This document shows positions 26,701 to 40,900 of a stretch of 64,000 bases of DNA, in pieces. Under the pieces are notes generated by a model. It saw nothing but the letters and a program-made list of their open reading frames with translations. It was not told the origin of the DNA and made no database searches. The stretch is from Hydractinia symbiolongicarpus (taxonomy: Eukaryota; Cnidaria; Hydrozoa; Anthoathecata; Hydractiniidae), in the NCBI RefSeq assembly GCF_029227915.1, contig NC_079886.1, positions 9,631,501 through 9,695,500 on the forward strand. The letters run 5' to 3'. How positions within the stretch are numbered: position 1 is the stretch's first letter; each line of letters begins with the position of its first letter. The position numbers and the translations under genes are program-made.

Positions 26701-26898
26701 CAAGACAATTCACCTACAGATCTTTTATTCTAAAAAAACAATAAGTAAATTTTTCGTGGAAAAAAGTAAGATATTCCTTAAGGGGACTTATTAATTATCA
26801 CTTACCCACCACAAATAGATCAGTGTGAGAATGACAACAAGCACTCCTGTGACAAATGTAACATAGGACGTATCCCCACATGCTAGTAGATCTCTCAT
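20753..26898 (-). CDS. CYP20-like cytochrome P450, copy A, with two one-base deletions
   Basis: Twelve coding exons (ascending): 20753-21017, 21138-21202, 21711-21822, 22050-22170, 22248-22301, 22950-23077, 23244-23322, 24089-24259, 24861-25006, 25483-25652, 26674-26729 and 26806-26898 (ATG at 26898). All have GT-AG borders. The product has an N-terminal membrane anchor (VTFVTGVLVVILTLIYLWW), an ExxR helix (DETLR), TVLQDKNIWPEP, KFDPDRF, and the heme-thiolate loop FGFAGKRKCPG. The last three resemble human CYP20A1 (LGFSGTQECPE, then RFAY..TTV). CYP20 enzymes are orphan P450s of the ER membrane with no settled substrate. Compared with copy B, one base is missing in 22248-22301 (54 against 55 bases) and one near 20808-20814. 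The exons sum to 1460 bases, not a multiple of three. It may be a young pseudogene, or the gaps may be assembly errors. Confidence 0.85.
21226..21628. mobile_element. MITE-like inverted-repeat element in a CYP20-A intron
   Basis: The left end reads AAGGCTGTTTATATGGAAG. The right end, reverse-complemented, reads AAGGATTTGTTATATGGAGG. Between them are GC-richer segments with repeated CAGCCTG/CAGGCTG words. There is no coding capacity. Size and imperfect terminal inverted repeats fit a non-autonomous DNA transposon. Confidence 0.6.
22248..22301 (-). other. I-helix exon of CYP20-A carrying a one-base deletion
   Basis: Copy B's matching exon (31631-31685) is 55 bases and encodes LVDMVITYLIGGFHTTGN. 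Here the exon is 54 bases. It starts LVD and resumes as FGGYLFGGFHTTGN only after a one-base shift close to 22298. The splice sites on both sides are intact. Confidence 0.85.
26070..26290 (-). pseudogene. Retroelement C-terminal fragment
   Basis: The minus strand reads ESRTTARKIKETINSVERNK followed by a stretch containing SYQLPEIWLPAL. This resembles the C-terminus of GIY-YIG/Penelope-like or related retroelement proteins (I+EAI.I.+....N...G.YQL...W). It lies in the intron between the CYP20-A exons ending at 25652 and starting at 26674. A related non-coding piece (TTCATATTA...AGCATGATAGTTT) occurs at about 21875-21925 and 25965-26012. Confidence 0.4.
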
Positions 26899-26905
26899 AT
26901 TGAAA

Positions 26906-28956
26906 CTAAATAAAACCAAAATATTTTTCAGAAATTAAGTAAAATTTGTATCTTATAAATTTTTGTGGTCAAAATTCTTCAGGGTCATCACAGAAAATTC
27001 CAACAGACATTTGGATTAATATTCTAAGACTAAAAGAGGAATTTGATATAAAAAAAATTGTGTTACATATGTTGTAAAGCACAAATGAACAAACTACATG
27101 GAAGTGATCAGTACTTCCTGTTTAAAAGTTAAATAAATAAACACAAAAGTGTCTTTGACATATTAATTATTTTTTCTTTACAATTAAAATTTACAAAGTA
27201 AACAACAAACAAATCAACTTTGTTTACAAATACAAGCTAGCTCGACTTCTACAAAACACAAAGTATGCACTATGCATCTACTGTTTTGTGAAAAGATAAG
27301 TGCTGATCATCAATTTTTTTCAAATAATTTTTCTTTAACTTCGCCAGTTGGTTATTAATACTTTTCATAGTCAAACAATTGCCATCCAAGTCTTACTTGA
27401 AACAATTTCAATCACAGGGGACCACAGGCAGGTTCATAAAACCAATTTTTTTCCAATCTGCGCTGTGGCATTTGGTGTTTTTTTTAGAAATGGTAACTAG
27501 CTAAATTTTGCAAGCTCTTATTTAAAACCATATCATAATACAAAATGTAGGAAATGACTTTTTGAAAGTCAAAGAAAAAAAATGAAGATAGTATTTCTTG
27601 ATATATAATAGAATATTTTAAATTGATGGTTTACCCTATTTGCATTGATTTAAGGACACTCAGAAAACATATACAAGAAAAATAAAACTTACCTAGAGTA
27701 TACATGTACCATCAATCAACAAAAGCTTATTTACTACGTAATTTTTTAAATTAGTCTACATACCAACAGTATAACAATGCAGATTGAAAAAAAGAAAAAA
27801 AAGCACAACTTGGGGTAAATAAAAAATATTATATAATATGATCACTTAGTTATAATCCCATTGAAATCGTCAATCATCTGTTTTAGTGGAACAAATCAAC
27901 ATTTGTTGTAATCATATGCAATATTCACGTGAATTTAAACCAACAATCTTTGACACTACCTAAGCAAACTTTGTAATTAGGTGAGTTCTGTGTTCCTGGG
28001 ATAGAATAAAGTACAACACGAATTTTATTTCTAAAAAAAAATTAGATTTCTAGGAGGAAAAACCTGCAGAAATATTAAATAAACTTGCATCACAGGCTTT
28101 CCATTTCAAGAAAATTTTTTAAAAATCAGAACAGAAAAATATTCCATAGTTAAATGAATTATCATTTTGTTAATTAAAAGCTCCTCTATTCCAGTTTATG
28201 AAAAAAATCTTTCGCAAACTGGCACAAAAACATTTATTAGCCAATTTTCTGTTCGGTTTTATTTTAATTTGGGAGTGGAAATTCACCTTAAAAACACTGT
28301 TGTTCTAAGACAAACTCCAAGGTACCAGACTTGAAAAATACCCGACACAAATGACATACCGTACCTATAAAAATTAAATAAAGATATAGCTGCTAATTAT
28401 CACAAAGTGAAGGTGACAGATATCTTTCTCTGAATTACTTTACAAATTAAACTTGTCCTGCAGTAAAATCTCTAGCCAAAGTGCAAAACAAACACGAACA
28501 TGAGTAAGCAGCTTTAACGTAAGCATAACTCATCCAAGTGAAAAAGAAAGATTTTCCTTAAAACAAAAGTCAAAAAGAATGTGGCAATTTTTAAAAATAG
28601 TGTACCATGTTATTTAGAAGTACTAGTTCAAGCTGGTTTCTGGAAAATAAAAACAAACAAGACCACCTTAACCTAATACATTTTTCCTTATAACATGAAT
28701 AACATTTATAACATGAAATGTATATAAAATTCTGAATAACTTTTTTTAAGCATTACACTTGTTTATTTGATGGCAGTTAAACATTGTTTATTTCTGATGA
28801 ATATTACACTTACAATATCACTTGATTTTACATTGTGCCTATGAAATAATGACTACAAGATTATTTTTTATTGCTATAATGTATTTAAATAAATTTCATT
28901 AATAAAATTAACACCAAAGAATAGTTAAAATTTATATGTTAGTTTGCATGTTTGCT
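26906..28956. other. CYP20-A 5' region and intergenic gap between the P450 copies
   Basis: The AG at 26907-26906 (TTTAG on the minus strand) sits only a few bases before the ATG, so copy A probably has a non-coding first exon. A consensus minus-strand donor (GTAAGT) at about 27692 could end it. No other coding sequence is seen before copy B's stop codon at 28957. Confidence 0.45.
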
Positions 28957-31900
28957 TCAATTACGTGGTTCCATTTTAAACCAAACAGCTTCTTTTGGTT
29001 GTGTGACTAATCTATGTTGCATGGTGATATTCTGCCCCTCCACAAGTTTGACTTTAAATTTACGGATTATATCCACAAGAAAAACTGTTGTGTCGAAGTA
29101 CGCAAAACGATAACCAGGACATTTACGTTTACCAGCAAATCCAAATGGTTCAAACGCCATGTTTGGTCTTTCTTTGAGTTTTTCTGGACTGAATCGATCA
29201 GGATCAAATCTAAAAATAACAATTATTAACAGACAGTTGAACACAATGGGTAAATACTGGTTATTTATTTATCTCTAGGTGAAGAGATATTCAACCATGG
29301 ACTACAGTTTTTATTGTGAATTGTAGAAATTAACAAAATAGTTGGTGGAACAGATAAAACTTTTATTACATTAGGTATAACCCCGCAAGCAGGATAGCTA
29401 TAATTCCTAGTAACTCTGTACTGTATCTATATTCTTCCATACTTTAACCATATAGCAGTGCAAGTAGCATTCTACAACAACTTTGAATGCATAAAAGTTA
29501 TAATTTAAATCGAAAATTGTTAAGGTTGTTTTTTTAATGTAGATAGGGTACATAATATTTTCCATTTTAATTATGCAGGTCAAATAACTTGAAAAAGGTA
29601 GTGACATCTGTTACTTCATCCTGATGGCAGTCACTAGGGACAACTTAAACGAGAGACCTGATCTTTAGTAAATAATCTCACCTCCCCAATAATTCAACAT
29701 GCAGGATAAATATTATTTCTAAGGAGTTTGTACCATATCACTGAGATTATCCAGGAAAAATTCTATTTTTTTGTTTCTATGCTTTTTACGCATTACAATA
29801 AATTCTGTGGCTTTTATAAAAACTAACCCTGCAATGGGAATAACAGAGTAAATACAGTGTATTATTTGATCAAGGTTTCAAGATGACATCACCAAAATAT
29901 ATCCCTGTGATTTTCTACCTCCCTAATCAAATGGTTTTTCCATGGCTTATTCAACCAGTAATACTGTTGTTTCTCTTGTTTAATACAATCCAAATAATAA
30001 TTTTAAGGGGTTCATAATTACCGGAAAAAGGCTATCTGCGTTAATTAGAGGACACATTAAACTAGAGAAACGACAGTAGTTACTACACCATGTAAACATT
30101 TAGAACATTTCAGATCTATTTTTATTTTCATTAATGCTAAAACCTACTTCTTTGGTTCTGGCCAAATATTCTCATCTTCCAATACAGTTCCCAAAGAGAT
30201 TATCAATGGTGTCTAAATACAAGAATAAAAGAACAGTTTCATAATATAGAATTATCATACTACCAAAGAAAAAAGTTGGAACAAAATGAATAAAATTTGG
30301 ACCCAAAGAATAACAATTTAAAAAATATGTTGCAATTCAACATATTTTTTAAATTGTCATTCTAGTGATTGCGGACTAATAAATTTCCATACCAATTTTG
30401 GAATGATGTGGCCGCCTACTACAATATCATATTCAGAGTATCGAGCAGCATAGGGTGCAAGAACAGAACATCTCAAAGTTTCGTCTATTATTTGCCGAGT
30501 GTACCTACAGAAAAATTAATCATTATCATTAATTTACTAAGAATTTATAGCTAGCCTAGGTAGAAGAGGTTACATTAATGCCAGACCTTTAGCCTGGCCT
30601 AACTCTGTAAGCTCTGGTATCAAATTTTGCTGCAAATTCGTTATCTCACTCCATTCTCTCGAAATAACCATATTATCTTGGTCTGAAAAATGTCCAAAAA
30701 CTGGTCATAATACCCCTAAAAAAGCACAGAATCAAATTCCAAGCATTAATTCTAAATCCTCCTAGTAAACTGCTTCTGGAGGAATTCATTTATATCGACT
30801 CTGACTACCCCCAGATTATCAGAGAAATGGTAAGTGGAGCATTTGGAGAATTCAGATCTGAATCTTGTGTACCAAAGAAATAGCCCCCAAACATGGCTGA
30901 GTCAAAAGCAAAGGTATAAGCAGTAATTTTTCTATTCCACAATCAATGTTTTCTCCACCTCATTTTTACTTTATCGGTTTACTATATCAGTTGTATATGT
31001 CTACAGTTGTTTCAAATTTTAATTTATTTAAACTCCTGAACCTAACATTTTGGATTTTTTCCCAGTTTTTCTTTTTTAGTGACAGACAAGTGGCACTTTT
31101 TAATTAATAATATTTCCCCTCTTCAGCAATTGTCTCAAAAACTGCATTACTCAGTTTTATGAATATAACCCATAGTTGCTGTAATCGAGGAATATCTATT
31201 TATAAGACCAGTGTACAACCTGCTTACTTTCACCATACATTAGATTTCAGTGCTGGAAGGCGTTGGCTGTCTTGAGTGCTTTAATATTCTTAAGTGTCCT
31301 AATTGCTTTAAATAAACAGCTCATCGAGGAGGGGTTTACCTAGATTCAAAATGTGCCAAAGAAAAAGCCACCAAAATAAACTCTTTATTTCTAAAAATAA
31401 ATACTTAAAAAGAACAACATACGTCAATTTGTCCATATGACTCATTGAGATTGTTTCGTCACCTAGTACTTCCTTTAATTCAGCCAATAATTTCTCTTCG
31501 ACCTCAGGATGTCGACAAAGAAAATAAAATGTCCATGTAAGTACTATCAAAAAGAAAAAGAAACAATAAAGCACGCATTTCGAATTTAGATCTAGAAATT
31601 ATTGCTGCAGTAATAGAAATGTTGACTCACGATTTCCAGTAGTATGAAAACCACCGATCAAATATGTTATCACCATATCCACCAACTATAAATGTTAAAT
31701 TATTTTGGAGTTTAAAAATTTAAATAAATTTAAAAAATTGTAAAAAAATATGTAGAAAATTTTTACAAGTACCATGAATTAGTACTTTACCTTGAAATGT
31801 ACAAGTCTATGGCATGCTAAATATTATGCTTTTCTAAAATAACCTTGGACAAACAAACACAAATCTTTTATTATAGCTTTATATACCTGCTCATCGTGAG

Positions 31901-34900
31901 GATACAATTCTTCTTTTTCTAACATAACATCTAAAAGATTATAAGTTGTCTTTTCTTTTAATGTTCTTCTTTGTTCAATCACTTTCATTGCTTTGTCTTT
32001 TATCACAGTCAATGCTATAAAAGAAAAATGAAAATAAACGAAAATAAAGATTTTTAGTGTCTCCTGAAATTCATGATCAGCAAGATAGTACAAATACTGA
32101 CAAAATTTTGTTAACTTAAAAAAACTAGGCCAGATATCTCAACAACTACATTGTGGTATTTCTATAAGGGTGAGCATAAACTTTTTTAGTCTGGAGTGAT
32201 TTTTGAGGGTGGCTGCTTACTAGAAGAAGGCCCCTAATAAATTGGCAACTTAAATGTACATTTAAAAATAAAACAATAATATATTGGCAAATTGTATGGA
32301 AATTTCGTCAAGAAAATATCCAACCTTTGAAAGTCAGTTACTGGCAAAAATAATATAAATATAAAAGAGAGCGTGCCAAAATGTAAAAAGAGATTTTTTT
32401 TCTCCAAAACAATAATGTACTCTCAGTGCATGTAAAGTACATGTACTGAGTACATGGAGGCTTATTTGTCAGGAATGATTTCAAAGTTCAAAGAGAGTGC
32501 TTATTGGAATAAACAGGATCAAGTATTCACAGCATTTTCAAAGTTACTTGTCAAATATAACACCCATCACAAACTAAGGAGTATGGCAGTCTAATTTTCA
32601 AGTTTGATCATGTGATTAACTGTTGACATCAGCAAAAATTTAAAAATAAAAATGTAAAATATTCAACATAACATACAAAAAATATATAGTGGTAAAATAA
32701 TAAAAGCTAGAATTATATAGATTGTTATCCTAAAAAAAGAAAGGTTTTTTAGTTTTGCAGCCTTACAACAAAAGGAGGTAATTCGTTATCTCCTGGCAGC
32801 ACAATTTGAGTTTTCAACATCAGACGAAAAACCACAACATTATTATTTTAGCCTTGCACCATAAGTCAATTGAGAAGGTAACAAATGAACACCAACATTT
32901 CTACTTTCCATCAAGGCCAAACATGGTTAAATAATGCCATGTATTGTCAACCTTATCAAAAAGCCTCGTATTGCTGTATTTTAGTAGTACATAAACACAA
33001 TGAAAAGTGTGTTGCTATAGTTCAACTAGCAGACTAACAGACTTAATTTTAAAACATCAATAGTGAATGTTGCACTGACTTAAAGCTAGTTTAATATGAA
33101 TTTACAAACCATCATCAAAGGCCTTTTGTCTTTCACTTCCGGGTTCTGGCATATCACCATCGAGACGACTCTCCATATCTTCCCAACACTAAAAATATAT
33201 TTATAATATCAAATTTAAACAGCAAAGATGGAGAAAGTAAAGTATTCAAAACACCTTCCCACTTAAAAGAAAACAAAAAATTGCAGGGCATTCCTTTTAA
33301 CTTTTCTGGAGTTTGGTTAGAGTGTCTAACAAAGGAATAATCTGCAAAAAATATAAAAAATTCCTTTATGTTATCAATAATAAACTTAGATTAAGCAGTA
33401 CTTTAATTAAACATAGTACATGTTACTGACCACAATAACATCACTTACCAAAGTGTGCATATTCAATTTTTTTGTATCTTTATAGGCACCCAAACATAGG
33501 AAAATTCCCTCCTCAAATTTTTAGAAACATTCTTTACCATTCAGTAAGAGACAAAGTAGGCTGATACATAAGTCAGATGGTTGTCAAACACAATTAAATT
33601 AGTTGTGGTTAGAAAGTGAGACGAGTTGTAAAGGGTGTGTAAGCTATGTCAAGGGAAGACTGTGTTTTCCAGCATAGGTTGCTTGTTTGTGTTATTGTCT
33701 TAAAGAGCACTAAGGAAGCCATATAGACCACAAATATATATCTGTAGAAGCTAAGGAAGGTTCTTGTACAGCAGTGTATAAGGCAAACCAGAGTCAGAAA
33801 GAGAGAGAGAGATTTGCAGATATGTTGAGAAGGAAGACCAGCGTAATGAGATGTGCAATATAGTACAGCAAATGAAGAAGACTAACTAAGATGTTGTAGG
33901 TCAGAAACGTATACGAGCCTTGACTAGTACAGGGGAGACAAATTTAGAAAGAGCTATTTTCAGGAATTTCTTAACAGTAAGCTGATTGGGATGACGATGA
34001 TGCAGTAGGGCTAAGACTGAATAAGTAGAAGGGGCTATCATGAAGACTGGCAAGGCTGCAGGACTGCCAGGTGTTGTTGCAAAGATTGTAAAAGCATCTG
34101 TATATATGCTGAAGTTGCCACACGGCTTAGAAAGTAAATGGTGTTATCCTGAATGACTGGCAGTCTAGTGTAATAATCAATTGTTTTAAGAGCAACAGTG
34201 ATTCCTTTAAAAAGAGGTAATTATAGACGGTCGAAGTAAGTTGATCAAACAAGAAAGTTATTGATAGAGGATTGGTGAGTTACTGATTCACTTAGTGATG
34301 AATTTAGTATTAATGTTGGTGTAATTACTGTTCTGTACTTTGTCCTTTATTGTTTGCTGTAGTCTTAGAAGCACTGTTTATAAATTTTATTAGGGTTTCC
34401 ATGGGAATTATTTTATGCAGATAATTTAGTTCTCATAGCGGAGTAGATGGAAGATGGAAGAATTAGTAAAATATTCGAGAATTGGAAAAAAGGATAAGAA
34501 GAAAAAAGGGTTAAAATGCAGCAAAGTCTACAGACATGTTTAGTAGCATTTAAAGCCAAGTGTGACCTTTTGGTTGGAGACCTTTTGGTTGCCTTGTGCA
34601 GTTTGCATGAAAGGGTTGTAACTCCAATTTTTGTTGGAGTTGTAAGTATTTAAACATAATATGTGCAGTGGCATTGTAGGAAGTTTAAGAACTGACATTC
34701 AGTATGTAAGCATATAGGCAACAAAGTTTATCCAACTTTAATGATGTACAAGTGGCTCGTGAAGAACTTGTTACTTAGATGATATACTGGGTAGTAAAGA
34801 GGGTATTAAAGGAAGCGTTACTTGCAGGATAGATTTTGCTGGGAAAAAGGTCAGAGTTACTTCCTATGCTGAGTCTTGTTGAGGCCTGTATAAGAAATGC

Positions 34901-37900
34901 TGTTGTACATACATGGGAAGTGAAGCAGGAAGATCTTTACCATTCAGAAAAGAATGTGACAATGGTTAGGTGAATGTGTAACACCAGTTTGAAAAACAAA
35001 AAGAGTTCAGATGAGCATAGACGCAGGCTAAGTATTCATAGTATTGGAGATGTTATCCAGATAGGAAGCTTGAGTTGGTTGGCACATTTGAAAGGGATGA
35101 AGGAGAATAATTGGGTAAGTGCAAAGACTCAATAGTTTCTGGACCAAAAACAAGAGATATAAAAAGTGAAAGACTAGGCAGGAGGTAATAAGGGCAGGAA
35201 TTTGAGTTTAGAATTAATACAGTCCAGACCAGATTAAAAGAAAGTAATTACTTCGTTTAATCATGGTAGCATGGAAAACAGATGTTAAGTAGGTAATGAT
35301 GACCATACCAATGACATGACAATGACATGTTCATGATAAAAGTACTCAATCTTTGTTGCTTTTTAGCCATGATTTTTTCTGATTCAACATTCAAAAAGCT
35401 ATTTAAAGTCAATCACAAAAACAAACAATCATGTCAAAAAAGCTAATATATGAGTATTTCTTTTGTCATCTGTAATTTAAACAGATAGGCATTCAAACGT
35501 TATCAATGTATAGGTATTATAAAGGTAAATAATTTGACAGGAAAGATGACACTTATAGGTCTCAGCACATCTAAAACCGCTATCATGTACAGGCAATAGG
35601 GATGTCACTTATAAAAAAAGGTGGTGATAACCGCAGCGGGGGAGGTAAGACCATGGTTTTGAAAAAGAGAACATTAAATCTAACAAAACTTCAGACAAAC
35701 ATCTTACCGTGTCATATGCAGTAGAAAGTTCAATGCACTCTTTATTTGATTTGAAATATTCATTACCAAAGGATGTCCTCACTAAAGACTTCATGGCAAC
35801 CACAAACAAGTATTGTCTTAACTGTATATGTTCATCTGTATTCAATGTTGATAGTTTCTTCATAAGTTCTTCGCTAGCCTAAAATGTAAATGAGTAAGCA
35901 ATTAAATAAATCGAAAATTAGAATTGCAAGATTTTCAAAAAGGGGTGGTAAAAAGGAAAATACTACATAAAGCATTACTTCAGAAGCTTAACACAATGCA
36001 TACAACTTTTTTTTTTGTAATACAAAATGGCAGCATTTATAAGACAACAGTGTTTTAAAAAGAAATATGGTAATTACCTCATTGAAAACATGGAAATAAC
36101 TTTTAATAGCAGAGAAACTGAAGTGTCTGTCGTGTATCTGTCTGTGTTTTCGTCCCAATGGACCATTCAAGTACTGAATGCTTGATTCTCCAATTAATGG
36201 TTTAAAAAGTTCGAATTGGTGGACTAAACATGAAAAAATATGCAGAGTTATAGGGTCATTGTATGTATACTTATATGGTAAGGCCTTAAGACACACAGTA
36301 TATTTAGAATGTCCCAATACTTTACAGAAATAATGTTATATAATAATACACTGTGGATCAAAAAATAAAATGTGATGAAATCAATAGCTTAATTTAAATG
36401 TGATGACATCAATAGCTTAATTTAAATGAATGAAGCCATTACCATCCGCCTAAAACTTAGAGTTAAATCTTAGAAACGAACTGGTGATGTCAGTGTTTTC
36501 CACTGGCAGGTAAGTAGGGACCACCTGGCAATTGAGTAAGATTCCTAAATCGGGTTTTGCAAATTGTTTCAGAATAAACAGGTTAACTGTCAAAAGTAAT
36601 GATCCTATACATATTCTTGATCAGCATGTCAAGCTCTATAAAATTGAGGGAACAGGTTTAACATTTTTAAGAAAGAAATTTTTGTATTTTGGCAGATTAT
36701 TGCTGTTGTTAGCAATATCTCCTTAATTGTTTGTCAAAAGCACCGTGATCATATTCGACTCCTTCATTAGAGTTTCAAGCTTAATGCATTAAAGGAAATG
36801 GGTAAAAAAATGTCTTTAAAATTTTTAATCAATGATGTCAGCATCATCATCAGCAGCATTATAAGCCCTTAAGTTTCTTTGACTGTTTGTCGAAAGACAT
36901 GTTTCTATATATTTTATTGATCAGTTTATCAAGCAGTGACAAGTAAAGAAATTTTTAAAAAATATTTATTGTAATACTAACAGATCGTTGCTAACATCAT
37001 TAAAACTGATATAACCCACAGCCTCAGGCCATTTCTTGTATAAAACTATGCCAGAGCTACAAAAAGCACCCGCTAAAAAAATTACGAATGCTATGGTGTG
37101 CAAAAAATCGCACTCGTAAGCAAAATTTACATGTGTGATGTGAATATTTGCAAGTGTGATTCACGTTATATGTTATTTAAGCTGTATAGAAATGAATTTT
37201 GTAAAACCATGGTAAAATGTATTAACCACAAGTGCAAGGTTGAAACAACGTTGAACGCGATTATGTGTTGGCAGATTCACTATATGTTTTTTGGCATTAA
37301 ATATATTTCTAGACATTTTTGATTTCTCTTTCCCCTTTTAAATAGATTTTTTAAACTTTATTCAACATGTTTTCTCTTTGGTATTACATCACGAGAACAT
37401 TCGTCCGAAAGCTGTATTAAGGTAAGGCTGTATTAAGGACACCTAACCTCTCCCATGTTCTGATTATATTTACTTGCATGGGCGCGCACTCTTCTCGCAG
37501 TATTCTCTGTGACGATGAAGGTCGAGCTGACTTGTGACCACCTGACAAATGGTCTTTCATTCCAGTCTCAGTGTAATGCACCAGCCGAGCATAAGAGTGT
37601 CAGCATAATGGAAAGGGGCAGACTAATGTTCTCTATACATTATAAACAAATCAATAACGAAGAAACGAATGTTATGTAATCAGCGTAAAAGCGTTTTTCA
37701 TCGCCCTATAATATTTTAGAAAAAGAAAAAATTCACGAGTGCGATAAAAAGCACTTGTAAATCTTTTTACGAGTGTGCGGGCGAGTGCGCGTGCGATCGC
37801 ACTCGTCTCAAGGAATGGCCTGCAGCCTAAGTGAATTTCGTCACAGGCTTAAATAGGCAGTAAGAAACATTTCCATGACAACTTGCCATACACATACACA

Positions 37901-40900
37901 GGGCGTGTGATGTCATCGCACACCATGTGCTATTTGGGAGTGTAGTCTTACCAGGTCGATCAAATAGTGTTTGAATATCTTTCCATAATGCTGGTGATCC
38001 TAAACTTACAGCCAATTCTTTGCCCCAATAAAAACTGAAAATTGGACCAAATTTCTTGTGGTTGTCATTTAAGAATTGATGCAATCCCCCATCCTTGGTG
38101 AGCGAGCCTAGATTTCCCAATCTAAACAAAAACAAAACAGACACTTGTTTGTATAACAGTTCAAATAAAAGCAGCAGAAGGATATTAATTAAACTTACAT
38201 TCTTAAACTCAGAAAAATACCCATAAAAATTAAAAAAATCAGGTAAAAAACAAAGCAGTGAAACAAATATTGTAGAGCTTGAAACCCAACCCTTTTTTTG
38301 GGTGAGTCTATTTAGTCTCTCGTTAATTATGTTACACAAGCTCGCAAAGTTTATAGACTAGCATAACAAAAAAAATAATTTATTTTTAATGATGACAAAT
38401 AGACTATATATATATATTGCAGATGTTGTAAATAAATTTTTAAAATATTACATTTCTGATATTTTGAAGTTTAAGGGCCGTTATGTTTTACAGGTTTTAT
38501 TTACCATGATTATATTTCTAAAAATAATAAAAAATAGTCTGGGCACGAATAAAGCGCTTGTTGGGACAAATTTTTAGCTTGTTTTTGTGTGACTCAATAG
38601 CCCAGTCAAGTTTCTCGGTCACTTTCTCGCAAAGAATTATTTGTGTCATACAGAGAAAGACCAAGAAATGTGTAACTTTTTGTTGTTTCTTTCCTAATTC
38701 TTTGCTTTTTATACTAACGTTTAACTTTTAAATAACGTGTTGAAATGGTGCTAATAGTCCTCACTGTGGTAGTTGGATGATGGTAAAAGGGTATTTTTAG
38801 CTCTATGCCTGCAAAAGCAATGAGCATGGACTGAAAATACATAATGCACTGCTAGATATTACACATTATTCCTTATAATCAACCTTCATGGTATGGATTA
38901 AAAAAATATAGCTAGATGGCTGAAAACCACCATATGTACAACAATGTAATCTATGTTTGGCTATGGCTACAACAAGGACAACCAAAAGAATTAGAGCTAG
39001 TTAGCTAGCTAGCTAATTGTTGGAAAAGTAGAAGAAATGGATAATCAAATATCAAGCTAAAAGAATCAAGATATGGATAATTACTTAGGAATATTTTTAA
39101 ATTTGGACGAAAGGTTATTAAAAATGCCACAACTGCATATGTACCTTATACCGTCAATACCGTCTTATTACGTGATTATCTAAAAGAGAATATTTAACCC
39201 CCCCCAACTACATAATTTTATGGTTTAGCATCTCTAAAAATAACTTTGAAAAAATTGTGATTGAATGGGAAGTCATCAGATGAAAAGCGAATTAGTAAAA
39301 ACATTCAAACATCAATTTAGCTACTATAATTTTGTTGTTTTGATGCAGACAAAGTCGTGGATGCCAACAAAGACGTGATCAAGACATATTTTCAGACAAT
39401 GTATAAGGAACTGATATACATATTGGAATATAGATATATTGATAAATGCTAATGCCAAATTTCTCTAGCAGATTCATTGTTAATCCTGTTGGGTTTAAAA
39501 TTGAATTTTAAAAAGTAATGAAGGTAATCTTTAAGAGATGGACTTTTACAGAAAGAAGTTTTCATGATTTTTTTAGTTTTTTTTTCTTTATTTTACAAGT
39601 TCACAACAAATTTTAAGAGTCAATCCTGTGTTTCCATGTGTTTTACAATTATGGGCTACCATATGGAAAATTTGTCCCTACAAGCGCTTTACTTGTGCCC
39701 AGACTGCGCTGTATGAAAGTCGGTAATAACGTTATCAACTATAATGATATTTCTTTTTACTAGAAAACGCAGGAGTGACAAATCCAGTGATTTTTTGAGA
39801 ATATCGCTTGTCTATGTATCTTGTAGCAATAATTTTGCAGCTCACCTCTCTTAAAATTGCTCAAGTTTATTTATTTTTTATTTGATACAATTCTCTATTT
39901 ACCAAGATCAAAAGTCACAACAAAATTATTAAAAAAGCAGTAAAAAGCAGTAAAAAAGCCTGCAATTTTTACTGCATATGTAAAAAAACATGCATTTTAA
40001 GAAGAAGGGTAGACAGCGGAACATTTGTATATTTTGTGTGCTATAGAAGATGTGAATTGCATACTGAGTGTCGTCTATACAAAACATTGAAGTTGTATCT
40101 GATAAAAAATTTAAGATTAAGGATTACAAAGAGTATCAACAAGGAAAATACATTAAATAATTGTTACAGAAAAAGATTGTTGGATCTCATACCAGTCAAA
40201 TCATTCTGGATACGTTGGTGCTGATTTGAACATTAATTTAAATGCACAAATAAAGATGTTTAACAAGTGCTAATAGAGTGTTTTTCGTGGCCTATACACC
40301 TAGTTAACATTCTCTAATATTTTTATTTGATAAGAAAACACAAAAATGCGAGCACTTACTCTTCATCCTCTGATGTCAATCCAGGACATGATAATTTACC
40401 TGCAGATCTCTCATTCTAAAAAAATAATTTTAAACTGAACATAATATGAAAGTTAAATAAGTCTGTTTCCACATCTCTTTCTATTCCACTAAATACACAT
40501 ACGAAAATGCAGAAGAACATGAAAATGAGATTAGTTAGGAGAAAATTTTGGTTTACAGAGAATTTGTGCACATACAGTTTGCTTATATACAAAATTTGTT
40601 TTGCATACAATCTAATTGTAATTAGTTTGTTATTATTAATAACATTTCGTAACAAAAGAGGACAAGCATGTTAAACATATACCTTTCTGTATCATTTCTA
40701 AATTAATTTTGAAGATGCTAAAGGTGTGCTAATAGCTGTATTTAGTTACATCATAAAATATTTGAAACTTTGGGCTGGAAATTTTCTTCTACACTTCATT
40801 TATCAAGAACATATTTTATATGCAAAGTTATATTACATTGGTTTATTAAGTGATTCCTGTTACTGACATTAGCATATATTATTGCATATTATCTTTAAGA

